Below are positions 17,926 through 25,498 of a stretch of 46,596 bases of DNA, piece by piece. Source of the DNA: Bacteroidota bacterium (GTDB lineage Bacteria > Bacteroidota > Bacteroidia > Bacteroidales > GCA-2748055); assembly GCA_024640885.1 (NCBI GenBank), contig JAHEEC010000023.1, positions 1-46,596 on the forward strand. Direction: 5' to 3'. Made by a program: the position numbers and the translations under genes. The notes under the pieces are model-generated. The model saw nothing but the letters and a program-made list of their open reading frames with translations, was not told the DNA's origin and made no database searches. The number at the start of each line of letters is the position of its first letter. Position 1 is the first letter of the stretch.

Positions 17926-19530
17926 ATGTCAAAGCTACTATTGCTGGGGGACGAAGCCATTGCTCAGGGAGCCCTGGATGCGGGACTTTCAGGAGTTTAT
18001 GCCTACCCTGGCACCCCCTCCACCGAGATCACCGAATATATCCAGCGAAGCAACCTTGCACGGCAGAGAGGGCTTCATTCCCGGTGGTCGGTCAATGAGA
18101 AGACTGCCATGGAGGCTGGATTGGGAATGTCCTATGCCGGTAAACGTGCCATGGTATGCATGAAGCATGTGGGTTTGAACGTGGCAGCAGATGCCTTCAT
18201 TAACGCTGCAATGACCGGTGTTAACGGGGGACTGCTGGTTGTGGTGGCCGATGATCCTTCCATGCACTCCTCTCAGAATGAGCAGGATTCAAGGTACTAC
18301 GGGAAGTTTGCCATGGTCCCGGTGCTCGAACCCTCCAGCCAGCAAGAGGCCTATGACCTTACGCGCTATGGATTTGAACTCTCTGAGCGATTTGCATTGC
18401 CCGTCCTGCTAAGGATCACCACCAGGCTGGCCCACTCCAGGTCTGCAGTGGTTTCGGGCAAAATCGAGAAAGAGAATGAACCTGGACTGCCAGCCGATTT
18501 GAGACAATTCATTCTGTTGCCCAGCCTGGCCAGGAACCGGTACAAATCGTTGCTTGCCATCCAGGATCAGTTGATCCAGGATGGGGAGAATTCGGGTGCA
18601 AACCACGTGATTGAAGGGTCAGACCTTTCCCTGGGGATCATTGCCTGCGGACTTGCCCATAACTACTACCGGGAGGTGGCCGTTGAATCAGGGTTGAAGC
18701 ATCCCGTGCTAAAAATTTCACAATACCCGGTCTCCCCGGGAATCCTGGATCAATTCATAAATAGAGTAGATAAGGTGATTGTACTTGAAGAGGGCGCTCC
18801 GTTGCTTGAGGAGTCCATCAAGGGAATCCTTCCCGGGACCAGGGTGATCCTGGGACGATTGGACGGGACTCTGCCCCGGGACGGGGAGCTGGATCCCCTG
18901 CTGGTGAAAAGGGCCCTTGGAATCCCTGAAGAGGTTACCCGGAAGATCCCGGAAATCGTGAAGAACCGACCTCCGGCCCTATGCCAGGGGTGCAGTCATA
19001 TCGATATGTACAATGCACTTAACGAGGCCCTTGCATCCCATGGACCCGGAAGGGTTTTTTCAGATATTGGCTGCTACACACTGGGAGCGCTTGCTCCTTA
19101 CAATGCCATCAACTCATGCGTGGATATGGGGGCTTCTGTGCCCATGGCCAAGGGCGCTGCGGATGCAGGATTGCATCCTTCTGTGGCTGTCATCGGCGAC
19201 TCGACCTTTACCCACTCGGGCATGACCGGATTGTTGGATGCGGTGGTGGAGCAGGTTGCGGTGACGATCATCATTTCGGATAATTCGACCACGGGAATGA
19301 CAGGCGGACAGCAATCACACGCCACCGACAGGCTGACAGAGATCTGCAGGGGGATCGGGGTTGAAGCGGAGCATATCAGGATGGTGAACCCCCTGCGAAG
19401 CCATCACGGAGAGAATGTGAAAATGATGGCAGAAGAGTTGGATTACAGGGGTGTTTCGGTGATCATAGCCCAGAGGGAGTGCATCCAGACCGCCAAACGC
19501 CATCACAGGCGTAAAACGACCACAGGATGA
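17926..19530 (+). CDS. iorA: Indolepyruvate:ferredoxin oxidoreductase, alpha subunit, lacking the C-terminal ferredoxin domain
   Basis: IorA is the thiamine-pyrophosphate subunit that decarboxylates aryl-pyruvates from aromatic amino acids to aryl-acetyl-CoA while reducing ferredoxin. The N-terminal pyruvate-oxidoreductase-like domain shows YAYPGTPSTEITEY and MKHVGLNVAADAFINAAM. The C-terminal TPP-binding domain shows CQGCSHIDMYNAL, GDSTFTHSGMTGLLDAV and the SDNSTTGMTGGQ Mg/TPP motif. The protein stops at 534 residues after VIIAQRECIQTAKR, which is where canonical IorA would run into a domain with two [4Fe-4S] clusters; none of that domain is present. The stop overlaps the iorB start (ATGA, 19527-19530), so the end is genuine and the pair is coupled. 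Electron exit must use another protein. Confidence 0.92.
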   Translation: MSKLLLLGDEAIAQGALDAGLSGVYAYPGTPSTEITEYIQRSNLARQRGLHSRWSVNEKTAMEAGLGMSYAGKRAMVCMKHVGLNVAADAFINAAMTGVNGGLLVVVADDPSMHSSQNEQDSRYYGKFAMVPVLEPSSQQEAYDLTRYGFELSERFALPVLLRITTRLAHSRSAVVSGKIEKENEPGLPADLRQFILLPSLARNRYKSLLAIQDQLIQDGENSGANHVIEGSDLSLGIIACGLAHNYYREVAVESGLKHPVLKISQYPVSPGILDQFINRVDKVIVLEEGAPLLEESIKGILPGTRVILGRLDGTLPRDGELDPLLVKRALGIPEEVTRKIPEIVKNRPPALCQGCSHIDMYNALNEALASHGPGRVFSDIGCYTLGALAPYNAINSCVDMGASVPMAKGAADAGLHPSVAVIGDSTFTHSGMTGLLDAVVEQVAVTIIISDNSTTGMTGGQQSHATDRLTEICRGIGVEAEHIRMVNPLRSHHGENVKMMAEELDYRGVSVIIAQRECIQTAKRHHRRKTTTG

Positions 19531-20105
19531 AAAGGGACATTATTATAGCAGGGGTCGGGGGACAGGGGATCCTCTCCATTGCAGCGGTGATCGGAATGGC
19601 TGCGGTTGAATCGGGCCTCCATCTTAAGCAGGCGGAGGTTCACGGCATGAGTCAGCGAGGGGGAGCGGTGCAGTCCCATCTCAGGATTTCGGACAGTCCC
19701 ATTGCATCTGATCTGATCCCAGAAGGGAAATGTGACATGATCCTTTCTGTGGAGCCCATGGAGGCCCTGCGCTATATGCCGTATCTTTCGGTGGATGGCT
19801 GGATGGTCTCCAGTTCAAGAACTTTCCGGAATATTGAAGACTATCCTCCAGAGGAGCTTCTCTTTGAGGAGATCAGGAAGGTGAAGAACCACATCCTAAT
19901 TGACGCCTCCAATATCGCCAAAGAGCTTGGAAATCAGAAAGCCTCCAATATGGTGATGCTTGGAGCGGCCTCAAAGCACCTGGGCCTCAGCATGAAGAGC
20001 CTTAAAGGCGCACTGGGGATCCTTTTCGCTGGTAAAGGGGAGGAAGTGGTTAAATTGAATGAAGAGGCGCTGCAGGCAGGTTCTGATGCTGCGGGAACCG
20101 GCTAA
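19527..20105 (+). CDS. iorB: Indolepyruvate:ferredoxin oxidoreductase, beta subunit
   Basis: IorB is the gamma-type subunit of the 2-oxoacid oxidoreductase that pairs with IorA. It is 192 residues long with the glycine-rich start IIIAGVGGQGILSIAAVIG and the conserved EVHGMSQRGGAVQSHLRI segment contacting the active site/CoA. The start codon overlaps the iorA stop. No cysteine cluster for an Fe-S centre is present, as expected for this subunit. In many Bacteroidota a phenylacetate-CoA ligase gene neighbours iorAB; here it is absent and a DUF4301 gene follows 42 bp later. Confidence 0.94.
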   Translation: MKRDIIIAGVGGQGILSIAAVIGMAAVESGLHLKQAEVHGMSQRGGAVQSHLRISDSPIASDLIPEGKCDMILSVEPMEALRYMPYLSVDGWMVSSSRTFRNIEDYPPEELLFEEIRKVKNHILIDASNIAKELGNQKASNMVMLGAASKHLGLSMKSLKGALGILFAGKGEEVVKLNEEALQAGSDAAGTG

Positions 20106-20147
20106 ACAATTGATCATGGAAGGTGTTATACTGAAAATAAGAACCAG

Positions 20148-21665
20148 ATGTTTACCCAAAAAGACCTTCAGCAGATACAGAAAAAAGGAATCCGGATCGA
20201 TGATATCAACAGGCAGATCAAGTATTTTAAGACCGGGTTCTCCCCGGCCAATATAACCATGCCCGCTACTGCGGGACAGGGAATCATGTGCCTGACGGAC
20301 GGAGATGAAAAGAGGTACCGGGAAGTGTTTCGTCAGAATGGCCCGGATTTCCGTATCACACGGTTCATCCCCGCATCGGGAGCTGCCACAAGAATGTTCA
20401 AATCGCTCTACGGCGCCCTGGAAAAACTGGAAGGCAGGCCGGCACCCGAACAAAAGGCATGGATAGAAGCGGATCCCGAGATGGCATCTTTTTTCGGCCA
20501 GCTGGCGAAATACCCGTTTTTTGAGGACCTGGACCTGGCAGATGGGATCACGCCGGCAGGGATATTGAAACAGATCCTGGGTGAAGAGGGGCTCAGTTAC
20601 GGGAGCAAGCCCAAGGGATTGTTGAAATTTCATAAGTATAATAAAGTGGACCGCAGGAGCTCCTTTGAAGAGCATGTGAAGGAGGCAGCGGAGTATTGTG
20701 GGAGCAGGGGAGGGATCCTCAGGATGCACCTGACTGTCTCCCCGGCACACCTGGATGGTTTCCAGACCGAAGCCGCAAGGATCATTCCACCCATTGAAAA
20801 GGCAACCGGCCTGGAGATCAAGATCTCCTTCTCTTTTCAAAAACCCGAAACTGACACCATCGCCGTGGACCTGCAAAATAGCCCCTTTCGAAATGCAGAC
20901 GGCACTCTGTTATTCAGACCTGGAGGACACGGTGCGCTGCTCCAGAACCTTGATGCCCTGGATTCGGATATCCTGTTTATCAGTAATATAGACAATATCA
21001 CCCCGGACCGGTTCAGGAAGGAGAGGGTAGGTTACAAGCAGGTACTCGGCGGGATCCTGCTGGAGGTACGCTCCAAGCTATTCTATTACTTGAAACAACT
21101 CTCCGGCGGGGAGCGGGTGGAGAAAACCCGGCTCGACAGCATGGTCACCTTTCTCCAGGACCGTTTTGGAATAGCGGTCCCCGACCAGCTCACAAGCTGG
21201 GATGCCCCCGACCTGAAACAATGGTTGATCAAAACCATGAACCGTCCCATCCGGGTGTGCGGAATGGTAAAGAACCAGGGGGAACCGGGAGGGGGACCTT
21301 TTTATGTGGAGTCAGAATCGGGGGAGATCACCCTGCAGATCGTGGAATCATCACAGATCGACATGATGGACCCCGAAAAAGCAGCCCTGGTCAAGGCTTC
21401 CACCCATTTTAACCCGGTGGACCTGGTCTGCAGTACAAGGGATTTCAGGGGTGAAAAATTCAATCTCACCCGCTTTGTGGATCATAATACCGGATTCATA
21501 TCGGAAAAATCTGAGGGAGGAAGAACGCTGAAGGCACTTGAGCTCCCGGGCTTGTGGAATGGTTCCATGGCACACTGGCTCACCCTTTTTGTGGAAGTGC
21601 CAGTGGAAACTTTTTCACCGGTAAAAACGGTTTTTGACCTGATGCGGCAGGAGCACCTGGCCTGA
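20148..21665 (+). CDS. DUF4301-family protein, predicted nucleotidyltransferase-like fold
   Basis: This 505-residue cytosolic protein matches the DUF4301 family as I recall it, which has no assigned function. Three spaced motifs resemble sugar-nucleotidyltransferases of the UDP-glucose pyrophosphorylase type. A glycine/arginine loop sits at residues 75-85 (PASGAATRMFK; compare the GGxGTRM nucleotide loop). A PK motif sits at 154-163 (KPKGLLKFHK), followed by RSSFEEHVKEA. RPGGHGALLQNL at 257-268 is followed by FISNIDNITPDRF at 277-289, close to the GHGD...SNIDNL signature. A C-terminal domain of about 180 residues (MNRPIRVCGMVKNQGEPGGG onward) is unassigned. It lies 42 bp after iorB in the same direction and ends 16 bp from the opposing phosphate transporter gene. 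Confidence 0.82.
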   Translation: MFTQKDLQQIQKKGIRIDDINRQIKYFKTGFSPANITMPATAGQGIMCLTDGDEKRYREVFRQNGPDFRITRFIPASGAATRMFKSLYGALEKLEGRPAPEQKAWIEADPEMASFFGQLAKYPFFEDLDLADGITPAGILKQILGEEGLSYGSKPKGLLKFHKYNKVDRRSSFEEHVKEAAEYCGSRGGILRMHLTVSPAHLDGFQTEAARIIPPIEKATGLEIKISFSFQKPETDTIAVDLQNSPFRNADGTLLFRPGGHGALLQNLDALDSDILFISNIDNITPDRFRKERVGYKQVLGGILLEVRSKLFYYLKQLSGGERVEKTRLDSMVTFLQDRFGIAVPDQLTSWDAPDLKQWLIKTMNRPIRVCGMVKNQGEPGGGPFYVESESGEITLQIVESSQIDMMDPEKAALVKASTHFNPVDLVCSTRDFRGEKFNLTRFVDHNTGFISEKSEGGRTLKALELPGLWNGSMAHWLTLFVEVPVETFSPVKTVFDLMRQEHLA

Positions 21666-21681
21666 ACCTCCTATGCCCTGA

Positions 21682-23946
21682 TTATTTCTTTGAAGCCTCC
21701 TTCTTCTCATTTTCATTTTCAGCGACCCTTTCAGAGAGGTATGCATTCGCCTTTACCAGCTGTACCACATTGAGGAAGAGATTTTTAGTTTCCGAAAGCA
21801 TCTCCATATAGGTGACGCTGACCTTAACTCCTTTCTGCGTTTTTTTGAGGATCTTGATCCTGTTGCGGATAATGTCATTGGCCTGATTGATCATTTCATC
21901 GCGGCGCTTGGCCAGTTCATCCAGATGTTCAAATTTCCGCTCTTTCAGAAGGGCGATCACATATTGAAAAAACTCACCTGATTTCTCACTAAAATCCTTC
22001 AATGCAGCGGTTTGCTCCTTATCCACGGGGTGATTGTTATCCAGGTGGTTGTAAGCAGGCTGAACAATATGCATCAATGAATTGCTCATCTCTCTCATGT
22101 ATGCAACAACCTGCACATAATGGTGGCCACTTTCCAGTTCGGTCTCCTTGAATTTCTTCAGGGTTGACGGCATGTTCTCGCGGAGCTCCTTAATCGCCTT
22201 GCTGAGCTGTTTTGAATCCTTGCGCAGCTTATTCAATTCTTTATGTTTCTCTCTTGAAAATTGGGAGTAGGTCTGGCTCAAAATCCTGGATACCTTGGTG
22301 ATGGACCTCTTTACTTCATCATCACACGCTTTCAAAACCTCGTAGGATGCGGTAATGATCTTGCTGTCAATCAATTCCTCTTTTTCAGCCTTTTTCTTAT
22401 GGAATGCATGGGTCCTGAGCAGAATGAATATGGAAAGTGCGATCATGATCAGGATGACCGGTAATTTGCCAAAAAAGATCAGGCTAGCGATCACAAAGGA
22501 GGCCAGGAATGCACTGAATGCCGTAAAGAACCATCCACCAATCACAGTCAGTACCCCGGTGATCCTGTAGACCGCGCTTTCTCTTCCCCAGGCACCATCG
22601 GCCAGGGATGTCCCCATGGCCACCATGAAGGTCACATAGGTGGTGGAGAGGGGAAGTTTAAGAGAGGTGCCAAAAGCAATCAGGATACTGGCCACAACCA
22701 GGTTCACAGATGCCCGTATCAGGTCAAAAGCGAGCTTCTCCTGCTTCACACCCTTGTTCCTCTCTGCATCAAACCGGGTTGTGATGAACCTGGAGAGGGC
22801 CCCGGGTGTGATTTTACCGATCCCGTTTCCCATTTCAACGGACCTTCTGACCAGGAACCTGGCCAGGGAAGAGGATGCAAACCGTTCTGTTCCTTCATCC
22901 TGGCGGCTAAGGTCAATTGTGGTCGCAGTAACGGACTTGGCTTTCTTGGAAAACCGAAGGGTCAGAACCATGATCAGCCCGGCAGTGATAAGAAAGAAGA
23001 TGGGGGTATTTACAGGGTTCTTCAGCGAGGTCATCATAAATCCTCCGGCATCAGTTCCGCCTGAAGCCATAAAGGATTTAAATGATTCAAAACCTGCAAG
23101 GGGAACACCTATGAAATTCACCAGGTCATTCCCCGCAAAGGCCATTGCCAGGGCGAAAGTTCCAACCAGGACAGTGATTTTCAATATGTTCACACGGGTG
23201 AAAGTGGCCAGCAGCTGGAAAAGGAGGGTCCAGCCCAGGAAGCTGTAGAGCAGGATTTTTGCGGTATGGTCCTTGATGAAAGCAAGCATTTCGTCGGTAA
23301 CCAGGGTAGAACCTTTGGCCCCCTTCATCAACAGGAAATAGAGAATTGCAGTGATGGCAAAACCACCCCATACCCCGGTCCAGTACTTGTATGTTTTCTT
23401 TAAGTTAAAGGAGAAGGCAAGCCTGACGATCCATTGAACGATCATTCCTACGGAAAAGGCAATGATCACGGAGATAAAAATACCCGTTATGATCTTTACT
23501 GAGCTCTCGATGTTGATATAATCTCCCAGCTGGTTGATGGCCGTTTCGGACCTGGTGATTTTGTAAATTGCCACAGCTACTGCCGATCCAAGTATTTCAA
23601 ATACAATGGAGACCGTGGTTGAGGTTGGCAGGCCCATGGTATTGAAAAAATCGAGTAGCAGGATGTCCGTGAGCATCACCGCCAGGAAGATCACCATGAT
23701 CTCACTGAATGCAAAATATTCCGGATGGAAGATCCCCTTTCTCGCCACCTCCATCATCCCGTTTGAAAAGACGGCTCCAACAAGGACCCCTGCTGCTGCA
23801 ATGGCCAGAATTATTTTAAACGGGGCAGCTTTGGATCCGATGGCCGAATTGAGGAAATTCACTGCATCATTGCTGACACCCACAATGAGATCAGAGATTG
23901 CGAGGAGGAACAGAACCCCCACAATGAGTATGTAATATGCTTCCAT
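21682..23946 (-). CDS. PiT-family inorganic phosphate transporter with C-terminal PhoU-like helical domain
   Basis: This 754-residue inner-membrane protein is a low-affinity phosphate:cation symporter of the PiT family. The duplicated PiT signature is visible as GVSNDAVNFLNSAIG (near residue 23) and AFAGNDLVNFIGVPLAG (near 270); GLPTSTTVSIVFEILGSAVA and LPLSTTYVTFMVAMGTSLAD are the matching pair of T/S-rich motifs. About 12 hydrophobic helices end near residue 520. The last 230 residues are soluble, helical and charged, starting after LLRTHAFHKKKAEKEE, and resemble PhoU, the regulator that in other organisms is a separate gene. A perfect 16-bp palindrome lies just upstream. It is convergent with the DUF4301 gene. 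Confidence 0.93.
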   Translation of the reverse strand: MEAYYILIVGVLFLLAISDLIVGVSNDAVNFLNSAIGSKAAPFKIILAIAAAGVLVGAVFSNGMMEVARKGIFHPEYFAFSEIMVIFLAVMLTDILLLDFFNTMGLPTSTTVSIVFEILGSAVAVAIYKITRSETAINQLGDYINIESSVKIITGIFISVIIAFSVGMIVQWIVRLAFSFNLKKTYKYWTGVWGGFAITAILYFLLMKGAKGSTLVTDEMLAFIKDHTAKILLYSFLGWTLLFQLLATFTRVNILKITVLVGTFALAMAFAGNDLVNFIGVPLAGFESFKSFMASGGTDAGGFMMTSLKNPVNTPIFFLITAGLIMVLTLRFSKKAKSVTATTIDLSRQDEGTERFASSSLARFLVRRSVEMGNGIGKITPGALSRFITTRFDAERNKGVKQEKLAFDLIRASVNLVVASILIAFGTSLKLPLSTTYVTFMVAMGTSLADGAWGRESAVYRITGVLTVIGGWFFTAFSAFLASFVIASLIFFGKLPVILIMIALSIFILLRTHAFHKKKAEKEELIDSKIITASYEVLKACDDEVKRSITKVSRILSQTYSQFSREKHKELNKLRKDSKQLSKAIKELRENMPSTLKKFKETELESGHHYVQVVAYMREMSNSLMHIVQPAYNHLDNNHPVDKEQTAALKDFSEKSGEFFQYVIALLKERKFEHLDELAKRRDEMINQANDIIRNRIKILKKTQKGVKVSVTYMEMLSETKNLFLNVVQLVKANAYLSERVAENENEKKEASKK

Positions 23947-23982
23947 GGAAAGTATAATGAGTTATAACAAAGAGCCAGCAGG

Positions 23983-23998
23983 CTACAATTAATTGTAG
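23983..23998. promoter_or_regulatory. Perfect 16-bp palindrome between divergent phosphate-transporter and amidase genes
   Basis: The sequence CTACAATTAATTGTAG is an exact inverted repeat. It lies 36 bp upstream of the phosphate transporter start and 44 bp upstream of the hydrolase start, in a 96-bp AT-rich divergent spacer. Its position suits an operator for a dimeric repressor or activator of one or both genes. No regulator is encoded next to it. Confidence 0.45.
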
Positions 23999-24042
23999 TA
24001 TAAAATTATTGTTTATTTTAACACAGCAAAAACTTTCATTGA

Positions 24043-24819
24043 ATGGAGGGTCAAATCACTGTTTGTCAGGTGCAACCTGAGTTGGTCTGGGAGGATATCG
24101 ATGCAAATCTGGAGCGATTGGACGGGATGATTCAGCACATATCCCCGGGAACTGATCTGATCATATTGCCGGAAACCTTCTCCACAGGCTTTACCATGCA
24201 GTCGGACCGGTACGCTGAAGGGCCAGATGGAAAAGCCGTGACCTGGATGAGGAGGGTGGCATCAGAAACATCAGCATACATTAGCGGAAGCCTGATTATC
24301 CGGGAAGGGGGGCACATTTTCAACCGCCTATACTGGATTTCTCCCGGGGGTATTGAAGGGCACTATGACAAGCGCCACCTGTTTCGCATGGGGCGTGAAG
24401 ATACCTTTTTCACCCAGGGTGTTTCCAGGGAGGTGTTTACCCTGGGCGGATTCCGGTTTTTGCCCCAGATCTGCTATGACCTGAGATTTCCTGTCTTCAG
24501 CAGGAACCAGGGGGATTACGACGTCTTGTTTTATGTGGCAAACTGGCCAGCCCCAAGGCATCTTGTCTGGGAAACCTTAAACCGGGCAAGGGCCATTGAA
24601 AACCAGTCTTATGTCCTGGGAATCAACCGGGTAGGACTTGATGGTCTCGGGGTGGATCATCTGGGAGGTACGTGTGCCATTGATCCCAGGGGGAATATCA
24701 TTCACATGATGGATCAGCGAAGCGGGATCCGCACAGCGACACTGGATCTTTCGAGTTTAAGGGAATTCAGGGAGAGCTTTCCGGCCTGGAAGGATGCGGA
24801 CCGGTTTTCCATCGGATAA
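24043..24819 (+). CDS. Nitrilase-superfamily amidohydrolase, omega-amidase (YafV/Nit2) type
   Basis: This is a 258-residue cytosolic carbon-nitrogen hydrolase. The catalytic triad is visible: E44 in ILPETF, K110 in HYDKRHLF and C144 in QICYDLRFP. The combination STGFTM after the glutamate, and NWPAPRHLVWETLNRARAIENQ, is typical of omega-amidases, which hydrolyse 2-oxoglutaramate or 2-oxosuccinamate left by glutamine and asparagine transaminases. This substrate is inferred from subfamily features, not proven. It is divergent from the phosphate transporter and convergent with the SlyD-like gene with a 4-bp gap. Confidence 0.88.
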   Translation: MEGQITVCQVQPELVWEDIDANLERLDGMIQHISPGTDLIILPETFSTGFTMQSDRYAEGPDGKAVTWMRRVASETSAYISGSLIIREGGHIFNRLYWISPGGIEGHYDKRHLFRMGREDTFFTQGVSREVFTLGGFRFLPQICYDLRFPVFSRNQGDYDVLFYVANWPAPRHLVWETLNRARAIENQSYVLGINRVGLDGLGVDHLGGTCAIDPRGNIIHMMDQRSGIRTATLDLSSLREFRESFPAWKDADRFSIG

Positions 24820-24823
24820 CCAC

Positions 24824-25399
24824 CTAACATCCACATCCACAGCTGTGGCCCTCGTGATCATTGCATGATCCCTCTCCACTGCCACATCCGCAACCATTTC
24901 CCGAGCCATGGATATGTCCGTGAGCAAGTTCCTCTTCGGTGGCACTGCGTATTTCTGTAACCTTGCCCTTGAAATGCAGGTCATTCCCGGCCATGGGGTG
25001 GTTAAAATCCATTTTTACGGCATCACCTTCCACGGCAACGACCTTTCCATTGAGGCGCCTTCCCTCGGAATCCATCATGGGAACCATGTTCCCTATTTTC
25101 ATGAGGCTCTCATCGATATTACCATCAATTTCGAAAACTGAGGCGGGTACATGGACGATGGCGTTTTCAACCACAGGGCCATACGCATCCTCGGACAAAA
25201 GCAAAAATTCGAAGGAGTCACCGGCGGACAGGCCGCTGAGGTTCTCCTCAAATTTTGGCAGCAAACCACCCGTGCCAAACAGGAAGGTAAGGGGATTTGC
25301 GTCATTCAGGGATTCAACGACTTCTCCCTCTTTTGACCCTGCACGCAATTCATAGACAATGGAAACAACGTTATTCTTATCTGCATTCATTTTCTTCAT
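24824..25399 (-). CDS. SlyD-like FKBP peptidyl-prolyl isomerase with metal-binding tail
   Basis: This 191-residue protein is an FKBP isomerase of the SlyD type, a prolyl isomerase/chaperone that in other bacteria delivers nickel. The FKBP half is seen as VSIVYELRAGSKEGEVVES at the N-terminus, then PLTFLFGTGGLLPKFEENL. The insert-in-flap chaperone domain is in the middle (GNMVPMMDSEGRRLNGKVVA), followed by the typical VKMDFNHPMAGNDLHFKGKV strand. The last 33 residues hold six cysteines and five histidines (GNGCGCGSGEGSCNDHEG region), a likely Ni/Zn/Cu site. No Ni-enzyme maturation gene is nearby. A second in-frame ATG lies 9 bases into the gene. Confidence 0.93.
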   Translation of the reverse strand: MKKMNADKNNVVSIVYELRAGSKEGEVVESLNDANPLTFLFGTGGLLPKFEENLSGLSAGDSFEFLLLSEDAYGPVVENAIVHVPASVFEIDGNIDESLMKIGNMVPMMDSEGRRLNGKVVAVEGDAVKMDFNHPMAGNDLHFKGKVTEIRSATEEELAHGHIHGSGNGCGCGSGEGSCNDHEGHSCGCGC

Positions 25400-25498
25400 T
25401 TTTTTGAAGTTGCAAAGAAAGCAAATTTTTCTCTTTTATTAAAGTCAGAATTTGAGGAAGTCTGGTTTTAACAATAAATTTAAACCGTCCGGGGAATT

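Noticed and set aside
19971..20876. 301-codon minus-strand ORF across iorB and DUF4301
   Set aside because: It spans two genes on the other strand and has atypical composition with no family resemblance.
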